64,000 nucleotides of DNA, taken from assembly GCF_000701705.1 (NCBI RefSeq), contig NZ_JNJP01000009.1, positions 17,672 to 81,671 of the forward strand, read 5' to 3'. Below the pieces are notes generated by a model that worked only from the letters and a program-made list of their open reading frames with translations, was not told the DNA's origin and searched no databases. Position numbers and translations under genes: made by a program. This document shows, in pieces, positions 33,266 through 41,590 of this stretch (positions are counted from its first letter, which is position 1; each line of letters starts with the position of its first letter). Source of the DNA: Bilophila wadsworthia ATCC 49260. GTDB taxonomy: Bacteria; Desulfobacterota; Desulfovibrionia; Desulfovibrionales; Desulfovibrionaceae.

Positions 33266-34249
33266 ATGACCTGCAAGCATTTCTTCAAGGCCGTAGCCCT
33301 TGCCCTTTCCCTCGCCGTGGGTGCCGCTCCCGCCCTCGCCAAGAACTTTACCGAACTCAAGGCCGCGGCATCGCCCGCCGGCGGCGCGTGGTACGTCGGC
33401 ATGGGCGCGATGGGCAAAGCCATTTCCACCATGTATCCCGAGCTTGACGTCTCCCTCTTCCCCGGCGGCGGGCTCGCCAACGTCATGCACGTCGAGAAGG
33501 GCGCGAGCGACTTCGGCATCGCCGCGCACAGCGTCATATTCGCGGCGGCCAAGGGCATCGATCCCTACAAGAAGCCCACGGAAAACGTCATGGGCCTTCT
33601 CAACCTGCACGACTCAACCCGGATGCACTTCATCGTGAACAAGGCTTCCGGCATTACGTCCCTCGCCCAGATCAAGGAAAAGAAGATGCCCATCCGCATC
33701 TCCATGTCCCATACCGCCGGAAACTCCTATCTGTTCGGCAAGTGGATCCTTGAGGAATACGGCATCAGCCAGCAGGACATCACCGCGTGGGGCGGCAAGA
33801 TCTACACGCCTTCCACCAACGACGCCGCCAGCATGATGAAGGACGGCCAGCTTGACGTGGCCCTGTGGATCGGACCCGGCGAAGCCTTTATTGTGCAGGA
33901 CATGATGAACAGCGTGGACCTCGATATCCTGCCCGTGGACGAGAACGTCATCAAGGCCGTGGGTGAGAAGTACGGCCTCCAGCGCGACGTGATCCCGGCG
34001 TCGTTCTACGGCGGCAAGTTCGGCAAGGACATCGTCACCGTATCCGCCAGCACCGAACTCATGATCAACAAGAACGTCTCCGAGGACATCGCCTACAAGA
34101 TGGTCAAGGCCATGTGCGAAAAGCGCGACGACATCGTGATCGCCAGCCCGTTCTGGAAATCCTTCATGCCCGAGAAGGCGGGTCAGGGGCTCGCTCTGCC
34201 GCTGCATCCCGGCGCGGCAAAATACTACAAGGAAAAAGGCTGGCTGTAG
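33266..34249 (+). CDS. TAXI-family TRAP substrate-binding protein
   Basis: A 327-residue periplasmic protein with a signal peptide ending near ALAKNF. The family markers are AAASPAGGAWYVGMGAMGKAI, PGGGLANVMHVEKGASDFGIA, IRISMSHTAGNSYLFGKWILEEYG and DGQLDVALWIGPGEA. It begins three bases after the amidohydrolase-like gene ends, so it is in the same operon as the fused TRAP permease. Together they form a complete TRAP-TAXI importer. A terminator cluster follows. Confidence 0.93.
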   Translation: MTCKHFFKAVALALSLAVGAAPALAKNFTELKAAASPAGGAWYVGMGAMGKAISTMYPELDVSLFPGGGLANVMHVEKGASDFGIAAHSVIFAAAKGIDPYKKPTENVMGLLNLHDSTRMHFIVNKASGITSLAQIKEKKMPIRISMSHTAGNSYLFGKWILEEYGISQQDITAWGGKIYTPSTNDAASMMKDGQLDVALWIGPGEAFIVQDMMNSVDLDILPVDENVIKAVGEKYGLQRDVIPASFYGGKFGKDIVTVSASTELMINKNVSEDIAYKMVKAMCEKRDDIVIASPFWKSFMPEKAGQGLALPLHPGAAKYYKEKGWL

Positions 34250-34261
34250 AAAACTGAAAGA

Positions 34262-34314
34262 CTGAGGGGCTCCTCGCCCCTCAGACTCCCCCGGCAGGGG
34301 AATGATTCCCCTGC
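34262..34314. repeat. Two consecutive GC-rich hairpins after the TAXI gene
   Basis: CTGAGGGGC/GCCCCTCAG at 34262-34284 and a nearly uninterrupted 21-nt palindrome with arms GCAGGGGAAT/ATTCCCCTGC at 34294-34314. Neither has a T tract. They may be a dispersed intergenic repeat or transcript-stabilising structures. Confidence 0.5.
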
Positions 34315-34362
34315 ACCCCCGGATGGAGGGTGGGGAATGTTTTCAATCTTTCCCTGTGTCAA

Positions 34363-34399
34363 AAAGAAAGACGCGCGGCAGTGCCTCGCGTCTTTCTTT
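34363..34399. terminator. Bidirectional terminator between the TAXI gene and the sigma-54 activator
   Basis: AAAGAAAGACGCG and CGCGTCTTTCTTT form a perfect 13-bp stem around an 11-nt loop, AT-rich at the outer ends. It serves both convergent units. Confidence 0.75.
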
Positions 34400-34510
34400 A
34401 AGTGAAACGAACTGTCGGCCTGCTTGCTTCGCTTATTCTCTATTCGCCGGAACGAACTCCTGTTGCACAGCCTCCCCCTCCAAATTTCCCAACGCCCTTC
34501 CTCTCTGACC

Positions 34511-36457
34511 CTACCGGCACTCGTCCGGCGACAGGCCGAAACGGCGCATCTTGACGTACAGGCCGCTCCGGGAAATGCCGAGGGCCTTCGCGGTCGCCCG
34601 GATGTTGCCCCCGGCCTCCTGAAGCGCCCGGACGATGGTCTCCTTCTCCTGATGCGAAAGGAGCCCGCGAGGGACGGCGGGACGCGGCACGCCCCCCGGT
34701 ATGCCCTCGTGATTGAGGATGTTCGCGGGCAACACGTCAATGTCGATGGAGGGCACCCCTTGCGACATATGCACCATCCTTTCTATGACGTTTTCAAGCT
34801 CACGGATGTTGCCGGGCCACGGGTAACCGAGGAGCACATCCATAGCCCGATCCGTAACCCGCAAGGGGCCGCGCCCGAGGGAGGCGACGAAGTGAGCGAG
34901 GAAATGGTTGATCAGAAGCGCGATGTCCGAACTGCGTTCGCGCAGGGGAGGCACGTTGAGGGTGAAGACGTTCAAGCGATAGTAGAGATCCTCGCGGAAG
35001 GCGTTCTGACGGATGGCGTTTTCAAGATTACGGTTCGTGGCGGCGAGCACCCGCACGTTGACGAGGCGGGTGTGTTTGCCTCCCACGCGGGTCACTTCGC
35101 CGTTCTGGAGCAGACGGAGCAGGCTGACCTGCGCTTCAAGGGGCATCTCCCCGATTTCATCAAGAAAAATGGTCCCGTTGTCCGCCAGCTCGAATTTGCC
35201 GGGCTTCCCAAGGCGGCTCGCGCCCGTAAAAGAGCCTTCATCATAGCCGAAAAGCTCGCTCTGCACGAGGTTGCGCGGCAGTGCCCCGCAGTTCACCACG
35301 ACGAAAGGCGCGTTGGCCCTCCTGCCCCCGTTGTGGATGGACTGCGCGAAAAGTTCCTTGCCCGTGCCGCTTTCCCCGAGGATGAGGGTGGTCACATCGC
35401 TCTGGGCCGCCATGCGGGCCATGCGTACGACCTCCTGCGTGGCGGGCGCGTTGCCGACAATGTGATCGAAAGTATAGACGGCCTTGGCCCCGGTGACGCG
35501 CACGGCGGATTCCTTGATCCTTTTGGTCTCGCGCAGGGTCAGCACCCGGCCTTTCCCCGATTCCAAGCGGGTGAGCGAAAGCATGCAGTTGAGCGAACCG
35601 CCCTTGAGCTGGAGGAACGCTTCCTGATCGCTGAATTGGCCGCTTTCCGAGAGGATCGCCCGGATGATGTCGCTGGAAAAGATGATGTCCTGAATGTTGC
35701 CGTGCACAGCGTCCGGCGGCAGGTCGAGCATGGCTTGCGCCTTGTTGTTCAGCGTCCGTATCGTGCCGTCGCCTTCCAGCACGACCACCCCTTCATCCAA
35801 CATTTCAATGATGGCCTTCTGTTCCTGAAGGAGCAGCCGCAGGCGGAGCTGTTCCGCGATGGCGTGGGCCGCCGCTTCCATCATACCCCGGGTATGGTGA
35901 TGGTACAGGGCGCTCGGGAGCGTCACATTGAGTACGCCGACGATGGCGTTCCGGCTGTCCCTGATAGGGGCCGCCGAGCAGAACCAGCCGTGGAACGAGC
36001 GGCAGTAATGTTCCGAAGCCAGCGTCTCCACAGGCGTATGTTCCACGAGGCACGTCCCGATGGCATTGGTCCCCGAGGCGCTTTCCGCCGCGAGGTTGCC
36101 CGGCGCGAGGTGCGGGATAGGGTAGCTGCCGGTATTGTCCCAGAGCGCGTGCAGGACGATCCCCTGCGCGTCGGACAGGGAAATGAAGCTGCGCGAAGTG
36201 CTGATGGGGTTATACAGCTTTTCCATGATGCTTTTGGCCACCGCCACAAGATCCGCGTTCCGATCGAGTAGCTTTTCCAGCGCGGCGGGGCTGAGGGACA
36301 CTTTGGAGGCGTTGTCCGGCCTGACCCCCTGAAGGCGGCAGCGCTTCCATGAACGCAGGATCAGGGGCCGGACGGCGGATTCGTCCACGGGCTCTTGCCT
36401 GTGGAAGCGCTCCCACTGTTCAAGGACCCTTTTGTTCCGCTCGATATGCTCTTCCAT
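34511..36457 (-). CDS. Sigma-54-dependent activator, AcoR-like (GAF, PAS, AAA+, Fis HTH)
   Basis: A 648-residue enhancer-binding protein. Residues about 80-210 resemble the GAF-like sensor of AcoR regulators and about 215-320 a PAS domain (EMLDEGVVVLEGDGTIRTLNNKA). The AAA+ core has Walker A GESGTGK at 361-367, the sigma-54 loop as GSFTGA at 408-413 and Walker B IFLDEIGE near 431. The C-terminal Fis helix-turn-helix is GNIRATAKALGISRSGLYVKM. All parts needed for sigma-54 activation are present. It lies between the TRAP operon and the OYE operon, both with -24/-12 promoters and ACATGT sites, so it is their probable activator. The inducer is unknown. Confidence 0.92.
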   Translation of the reverse strand: MEEHIERNKRVLEQWERFHRQEPVDESAVRPLILRSWKRCRLQGVRPDNASKVSLSPAALEKLLDRNADLVAVAKSIMEKLYNPISTSRSFISLSDAQGIVLHALWDNTGSYPIPHLAPGNLAAESASGTNAIGTCLVEHTPVETLASEHYCRSFHGWFCSAAPIRDSRNAIVGVLNVTLPSALYHHHTRGMMEAAAHAIAEQLRLRLLLQEQKAIIEMLDEGVVVLEGDGTIRTLNNKAQAMLDLPPDAVHGNIQDIIFSSDIIRAILSESGQFSDQEAFLQLKGGSLNCMLSLTRLESGKGRVLTLRETKRIKESAVRVTGAKAVYTFDHIVGNAPATQEVVRMARMAAQSDVTTLILGESGTGKELFAQSIHNGGRRANAPFVVVNCGALPRNLVQSELFGYDEGSFTGASRLGKPGKFELADNGTIFLDEIGEMPLEAQVSLLRLLQNGEVTRVGGKHTRLVNVRVLAATNRNLENAIRQNAFREDLYYRLNVFTLNVPPLRERSSDIALLINHFLAHFVASLGRGPLRVTDRAMDVLLGYPWPGNIRELENVIERMVHMSQGVPSIDIDVLPANILNHEGIPGGVPRPAVPRGLLSHQEKETIVRALQEAGGNIRATAKALGISRSGLYVKMRRFGLSPDECR

Positions 36458-36512
36458 GTTCCTCTCCGCACAAAGCGTGTTTACGTATGTCTATTATAAA
36501 TCATATTCTATG

Positions 36513-36534
36513 AACATGTCTACAAATACATGCC
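36513..36534. promoter_or_regulatory. Upstream activator site between the activator gene and the OYE operon
   Basis: ACATGT at 36515 and ACATGC at 36529, 14 bp apart. The minus-strand GACATGTTC (36513-36521) is shared with the other two sites. It lies about 180 bases upstream of the -24 element at 36691 and could also act on the divergent activator gene. Confidence 0.55.
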
Positions 36535-36689
36535 CACATTTTGCACACCGGGCACACTCTCTGGACGGGGAAGCGAAGATACGGGAACACCGGGGATATT
36601 CAGAGCCGCCCACTGTATCGGAATGAATTCCGGGGGTCAGGAAAAAGGCGGAAACGGCCCGGCGCGGCACGCCTCATCCGCCGGAAAGA

Positions 36690-36705
36690 TGGCACATGGC
36701 TTGCA
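36690..36705 (+). promoter_or_regulatory. Sigma-54 promoter of the OYE-amidohydrolase-MFS operon
   Basis: TGGCAC-ATGGC-TTGCA, a full match to the -24/-12 consensus, with GG at 36691-36692 and GC at 36703-36704. It lies 39 bases before the start codon. Confidence 0.85.
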
Positions 36706-36743
36706 TTGCCGCAGGCAAGATGTCTTTTTCATCTGGAGGTTCC

Positions 36744-38681
36744 ATGAACACATCTTGTTGCACCAATCCAATCCGCATCAACACGCTGTTGATCAAAAAC
36801 CGGATTGTCTTCCCCGCCATGTGTACGAAATACGCCGCGCCGGACGGCGGCGTCACGGAGCGTATGCTCCGCTACTACGAAGAGCGTGCCAAGGGCGGGG
36901 CCGGGCTTGTCACCATTGAGGCCACATCCGTCGATCCCACCGGCAACTCCTTCTCCCGTGGCCTGAGCATCGCGGACGACGCGCGCCTGCCCGGCCTCAC
37001 CGATCTGGCCCGCCGCGTGAAACGGCACGGGGCGCGCATCTCCATCCAGCTCCAGCACGGCGGGCGCGCCGCGCTCCCCCAATTTTCGGGCCATGCCGTG
37101 CCTCTCGTATCCGCCATCCCCGGCGTGACCCCCTACGACAACAGCGTGATCCTTAGCGAAGAGGAAATCGCCCGCCTCGTGGAATGCTGGGGCAAAGCCG
37201 CCATCCGTGCCCGCGAAGCCGGGTTTGACGCCGTGGAAATCCACGGGGCGCACGGCTATCTCATCAGCCAGTTCCTTTCCCCCTATACCAACCGGCGCAC
37301 CGACGGATACGGCGGTTCGCTGGAAAACCGTATGCGCTTCGCCCTTGAGGTCTGCCGCAAAGTCCGCGAGTCCGTGGGGCCGGATTTCCCGGTCACCTAC
37401 CGCATGAGCGCCGTTGAAGGGCTTCCCGGCGGCACCACGCTGGAGGATTCCGTCGCTCTCGCCAAGCGGCTGGTAGCCGACGGCATCGACGCTTTGCACG
37501 TTTCCGTGGGGCTGCGCGAGACGAATTTCATGGTTTCCCCGCCCGCCTGCGTCGAGAAGGGCTGGAACGCGCCCCTTTCCCGCGCCGTGCGCGACGGCAT
37601 TGAGGCCGCCGTGCCCGTCATCGTGGCGGGCCGCGTAGCCGACGAGCAGACGGCTCAGGGCATCATCGATCGCGGGGATGCGGACATGGTGGCGATGGGC
37701 CGTGCGCTCATTGCCGATCCGTTCCTGCCCGCCAAGGTCGCGGCGGGCGAGGCCGGAGACATCATCCGGTGCGTGGGCTGCAACGAGGGCTGCGTAGCCG
37801 GATCCGCGCGCGGAACGGGCGTCGGGTGCGCCCTGAACCCGTTGTCCGGTGCGGAAGGCAAGTATGATCTCGATCCCGTGGCGTCCCCCAAGAAAGTCGC
37901 GGTCATCGGCGGCGGCCCCGCCGGGATGCAGGCCGCCCTTGCCGCCCGGTTCCGGGGGCATACGGTGGATCTGTATGAAAAATCGGATCGCCTCGGCGGT
38001 CTGCTCAACGTGGCTTGCAAGCCTCCGCACAAAGAAGATTTGGGCCATGTCACGGGCTGGTTCGAGCGACAGTTGAAGCGAGCGGGCGTCGGGCTGCACC
38101 TCGGGGCCGCCCTCACGCCCGAAGCGGTACGGGATCTCGGCGCGGACGCCGTGATCGCCGCCACGGGCAGCTCCCCGGTATTCCCCGGCTTTTGCCGCAA
38201 GGCCCGGAACGCGGTGGTAGCCCAGAGCATCCTCTCCGGTGAAGCCAAAGCCGGGGAAAAGGCGCTCGTCATCGGCGGCGGGCTTATCGGCTGTGAAACC
38301 GCCGAGTTCCTCGCCGCGCAGGGTTCGGATGTGACCATCCTCGAACTTCAGCCCGAATTGGCGAAGGATATGGAATCACGTACCCGCCGTTATCTGATGC
38401 AGCGCCTCAGGGAGTACGGCACGCGCTTCCTTACCAGTACGCAGGTGCTTGAAGTCACCGAAGAAGGCAAGGTGAAAGCCAAATTCCCTTCCGGCTCGGA
38501 ACGCTGGCTTGACGACTTTGACACGCTCGTGATCGCCGTGGGCTACCGGGCCGAAAACGCCCTTGCCGCCGAGCTTGAAGAGATGGGCTGCCCCTGCGTC
38601 CGCGTGGGGGATTGCGCCTCCGTCGGCAAAATCCTGACCGCCATCGAGTCCGGCTTTCAGGCCGGGTGTTCCATCAAGTAA
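36744..38681 (+). CDS. NADH:flavin oxidoreductase, 2,4-dienoyl-CoA-reductase-like (FMN, 4Fe-4S, FAD), copy 1
   Basis: A 645-residue three-cofactor reductase. The N-terminal old-yellow-enzyme barrel contains the active-site segment EIHGAHGYLISQFLSPYTN. The 4Fe-4S cluster ligands are Cys343-x2-Cys346-x3-Cys350-x11-Cys362. The C-terminal part holds the FAD loop VIGGGPAGMQAAL and the NAD(P) loop VIGGGLIGCETAEF. Such enzymes reduce activated C=C bonds of enoyl-CoAs, aromatic or alicyclic enones, or bile-acid intermediates (BaiCD/BaiH relatives). GGAGG precedes ATG 36744, and the promoter is sigma-54 type. It is followed by an amidohydrolase-fold gene, as in the TRAP operon, which implies a shared catabolic route. 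Confidence 0.88.
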   Translation: MNTSCCTNPIRINTLLIKNRIVFPAMCTKYAAPDGGVTERMLRYYEERAKGGAGLVTIEATSVDPTGNSFSRGLSIADDARLPGLTDLARRVKRHGARISIQLQHGGRAALPQFSGHAVPLVSAIPGVTPYDNSVILSEEEIARLVECWGKAAIRAREAGFDAVEIHGAHGYLISQFLSPYTNRRTDGYGGSLENRMRFALEVCRKVRESVGPDFPVTYRMSAVEGLPGGTTLEDSVALAKRLVADGIDALHVSVGLRETNFMVSPPACVEKGWNAPLSRAVRDGIEAAVPVIVAGRVADEQTAQGIIDRGDADMVAMGRALIADPFLPAKVAAGEAGDIIRCVGCNEGCVAGSARGTGVGCALNPLSGAEGKYDLDPVASPKKVAVIGGGPAGMQAALAARFRGHTVDLYEKSDRLGGLLNVACKPPHKEDLGHVTGWFERQLKRAGVGLHLGAALTPEAVRDLGADAVIAATGSSPVFPGFCRKARNAVVAQSILSGEAKAGEKALVIGGGLIGCETAEFLAAQGSDVTILELQPELAKDMESRTRRYLMQRLREYGTRFLTSTQVLEVTEEGKVKAKFPSGSERWLDDFDTLVIAVGYRAENALAAELEEMGCPCVRVGDCASVGKILTAIESGFQAGCSIK

Positions 38682-38736
38682 GCGCCCGCTGCGGACGCAC
38701 CGCCCCAACAGGCCCGCAAGGGCCGGGAGAAATATC

Positions 38737-39594
38737 ATGATCATTGATTTCAGGCTCCGTCCCGCCACGCGCGGTTTTCTGAATATGCACATCTTCCGCA
38801 ATCAGGAACGCATCGCCAGCTGGAGCGGCAAGCTCGGCATGGTTCCCCCGCCGTCCGCCAAACAGGGCGACATGGAGCTGATGCTCAAGGAAATGGAGGA
38901 AGGCGGCGTGACGCTGGGTGTCGTGCCGGGCCGTCAGGCCAACGCCTTCATGGGTAACGTGCCCAACGAGGACATCGCCGCCATCGTCGCGGATTACCCG
39001 GAAAAATTCATCGGCGTCGCCGGGATCGATCCGACGAACCGCGCCAAGGCGCTGGAGGAGATCGAGCGTTTCGTGGTGAACGGGCCGCTCAAGGCCGTGG
39101 GCATGGAGCCCGGCGTGCTGGCCAGCCCCATGTATGCCGATGACCGCCGCATCTACCCCATATACGAATACTGCGCCGAGCACGGCATCCCAGTGCTGCT
39201 CATGGGCGGCGGGGGCAACGGCCCGGATCTCAGCCACAGCAACCCGATCATCATCGACCGGGTGTGCGGCGACTTCCCCGAAATGACCGTGATCAACACG
39301 CACGGCGGCTACCCGTGGGTTACGGAAATCCTGTTCGTGGCCTTCAAGCGCCCCAACCTGTACCTCTGCCCTGACATGTACATGTACAATATGCCCGGCG
39401 TGAGCGATTACGTCATGGCCGCCAATACCTTCCTCTCCGAGCGTTTCCTGTTCGGCACGGCCTATCCGTTCATCGGCTTCCGCGAAGGCGTGGAGCAGTT
39501 CAAGGCTCTGCCCTTCAAGCCTGAAGTCTTGCCCAACCTGCTGTACCGCAACGCGATCAAGGCGCTCAAGCTCGATATCCCGTGCGGGGAATAA
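38737..39594 (+). CDS. Amidohydrolase-fold protein lacking canonical metal ligands (copy 2)
   Basis: A 285-residue paralogue of the protein at 32411. It shares MIIDFRLRP at the start in place of an H-x-H motif, the central VVPGRQANAFMGNVPNEDI, MEPGVLASPMYADDRRIYPIYEYC, NTHGGYPWV and RFLFGTAYPF, again with Ala in place of the usual Asp. Both copies have lost the same ligands, which points to a conserved alternative function and not random decay. It lies 55 bases after the flavin reductase and in the same operon. Reactions on cyclic or decarboxylated intermediates are plausible but unproven. Confidence 0.78.
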   Translation: MIIDFRLRPATRGFLNMHIFRNQERIASWSGKLGMVPPPSAKQGDMELMLKEMEEGGVTLGVVPGRQANAFMGNVPNEDIAAIVADYPEKFIGVAGIDPTNRAKALEEIERFVVNGPLKAVGMEPGVLASPMYADDRRIYPIYEYCAEHGIPVLLMGGGGNGPDLSHSNPIIIDRVCGDFPEMTVINTHGGYPWVTEILFVAFKRPNLYLCPDMYMYNMPGVSDYVMAANTFLSERFLFGTAYPFIGFREGVEQFKALPFKPEVLPNLLYRNAIKALKLDIPCGE

Positions 39595-39598
39595 TCCC

Positions 39599-39640
39599 CC
39601 GGCGGGACGCTTTCAGCCCCTGTTGAGGGCGTCCCGCCGG
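39599..39640 (+). terminator. GC-rich hairpin after the amidohydrolase-fold gene
   Basis: CCGGCGGGACGC pairs with GCGTCCCGCCGG (12 bp) around an 18-nt loop. There is no T tract, so it may be an attenuator or RNA-stability element and not a full terminator before the MFS gene. Confidence 0.5.
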
Positions 39641-39747
39641 ACGCACGTCCCCCCTTATTCCCGAAAAAGCCGACGACGGAAAGCATTTCCGCCGGAAGGC
39701 TTTGCTGCGCCCTCCCGTCCGGCGGTCGCGGCTTTCACGGAGGCCCT

Positions 39748-41073
39748 ATGTCCCCCCATTCATCCAAAGCCATGACCCGACATGCATGGTTTATTTTTTC
39801 CATTTTGACCATCTGCTATGCGCTCGTCAGTTTCTTTCGGACATCCACGAGCACCCTCGCCGTGGACATCATGCGCGAATTCGCCGTCGGCGGCGGGCTC
39901 ATGTCGGTCATGAGCTCCGCCTATTTTTACCCATACGGGTTCATGCAGATCCCGGCGGGCATCCTTTCGGACCGATGGGGTTCGCGCAACACCATCGCCT
40001 CGTTCCTCCTCATCGGGGCGGCGGGGTCGCTCCTGTTCGCCCTTTCCGGCTCGGTAACGGCGGCGACGGTCGGCCGCGTACTCATCGGCGTCGGCATGGG
40101 CATGGTCTTCGTGCCCGCCTTGCGGGTGATTCTGTACTGGTTCCCTCCGGCACGGCACGCCCTCGGCACGGGCTTGATCCTTTCCCTCGGCACGGGCGGT
40201 ATGCTCCTCGCCACCTATCCGCTCATGCTGCTCTCGCAGGCCGTGGGCTGGCGCGGCAGTATGTTCGCGGCTACGGCGGCGACCGTGCTTGTGGCCGGCG
40301 CCACATGGCTGTGGGTACGCAACCGCCCCGAAGAGGCCGGGTACGCCCCGGCATGGGTTTCCATCGCTCCCCGCAAACACCCCGCCCCGCCCTTGCGTGA
40401 AACCATGCTCCGCATCGTCCGCAGCCGCACCTATTGGAGCGTATCCACGTGGTTCTTCTGCATGTACGGGTCGTTCTACGCCATGACCGGACTCTGGGCC
40501 GGGCCGTATTTCATTCAAGGCTACGGCCTCGACAAGGGCACGGCGGGCGGCATCCTTTTCTGCATGGCCCTCGGCGCGGTGGTCGGCCCGTCGCTGGTGG
40601 GGGTCGTCGTGACGTGGGTCCGGTGGTCCAAGGGTGTCTTGCTCCTCGCCGCCAGCGGCGTCACCATCCTGCTCGCCGCGCCGCTGCTTGCGGATCATCC
40701 CGTGCTCCCCGCCTCCCTGCTCCCGGTCTGGAGCCTCGCCTTCGGCATCTTCTGCGGCGGGTTCGGCGGCATCGCCCTCACCAAGGTACAAGAGGACTTC
40801 CCACCCGAAATCGTGGGCACGGCCACCGGGATGATCAACATCTACTCCTATATCGGGACGGCCCTGCTTCAGCTCGCCAGCGGGTGGATCATGGAAGCGC
40901 AGGCCCCCGGTCAGGCGGCCTACGGCATCGGACAATACGCCTCCATGTTCATCCTGTTCATGGCCATGTTCGTGACCGCCTTTTCCGCAACCCTGCTCGG
41001 CCTCGGCAAGAGCCGGGGCAATGCGACGGATGTCTTTTCCCCAATGGGCGAAGGCGAAACCAAGAGCGCCTGA
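39748..41073 (+). CDS. MFS transporter (anion:cation symporter-like)
   Basis: A 441-residue transporter with 12 predicted helices. SSAYFYPYGFMQIPAGILSDRWGSR is the loop 2-3 motif of the family, and GRVLIGVGMGMVFVPALRVI and GFGGIALTKVQEDFP are typical later segments. The pattern resembles organic-anion MFS carriers. It lies 153 bases after the amidohydrolase-like gene on the same strand and probably belongs to the sigma-54 operon, with a hairpin in between. It may import substrate or export a product. Confidence 0.85.
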   Translation: MSPHSSKAMTRHAWFIFSILTICYALVSFFRTSTSTLAVDIMREFAVGGGLMSVMSSAYFYPYGFMQIPAGILSDRWGSRNTIASFLLIGAAGSLLFALSGSVTAATVGRVLIGVGMGMVFVPALRVILYWFPPARHALGTGLILSLGTGGMLLATYPLMLLSQAVGWRGSMFAATAATVLVAGATWLWVRNRPEEAGYAPAWVSIAPRKHPAPPLRETMLRIVRSRTYWSVSTWFFCMYGSFYAMTGLWAGPYFIQGYGLDKGTAGGILFCMALGAVVGPSLVGVVVTWVRWSKGVLLLAASGVTILLAAPLLADHPVLPASLLPVWSLAFGIFCGGFGGIALTKVQEDFPPEIVGTATGMINIYSYIGTALLQLASGWIMEAQAPGQAAYGIGQYASMFILFMAMFVTAFSATLLGLGKSRGNATDVFSPMGEGETKSA

Positions 41074-41590
41074 GTTTCAGCCACCTTGGACGGCACCGGA
41101 GGGAGGAACCCCTTTAATGTGAGAGCCCACACGGGGTATGCCTCCTCCGGCCCCTCCACTTCCCTACTAGGCTTCGCTGATGGGAAAACGGCGCGCGGGG
41201 AATTCATTCAGGTTTGCGCGGAATGCTTTTTCCCATAGGCGAAATGCCGCCCACGATGCCTTTCATTTACCCCCACCACATTTTCCGTTGAGCGGCAATG
41301 CCGCCGAGGGAAATACGCATAAGCTCAAAGCACAACCCGCGTGCCAGCGGGAATTCACCCGCTCCCACTTGTGCCGACTCCGGCACGCCCGCACTGACGG
41401 GGGAACCTCTTGCAGGGTCAGGGGGGCAAAGCCTCCCAGTAAAGCACGAAGCGGAGCCCCAGCGGGACTCGCGCATTTTCCGTTTGCCCGGCGTAGGCTT
41501 TTCCGGTATCACTTTCTAGTATGTAAAAGGCGATAATCTGTTTTTTTCGCAGTGTTCAGGCTAGTAGGTTTTTCTCCGGATGGTCACTCC
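41074..41590. other. Intergenic region before the second regulator
   Basis: About 515 bases with no supported gene. Overlapping frames on both strands (41180-41536 and 41267-41512) have poor starts and low-complexity, Arg- and Pro-rich translations; the composition suggests a dispersed intergenic repeat, which I cannot test here. No -24/-12 element is seen. Confidence 0.4.

Noticed and set aside
41180..41536. 118-codon frame before the degenerate regulator
   Set aside because: Overlapping frames exist on both strands with Arg/Pro/His-rich translations and no start signals; it is more like an intergenic repeat.
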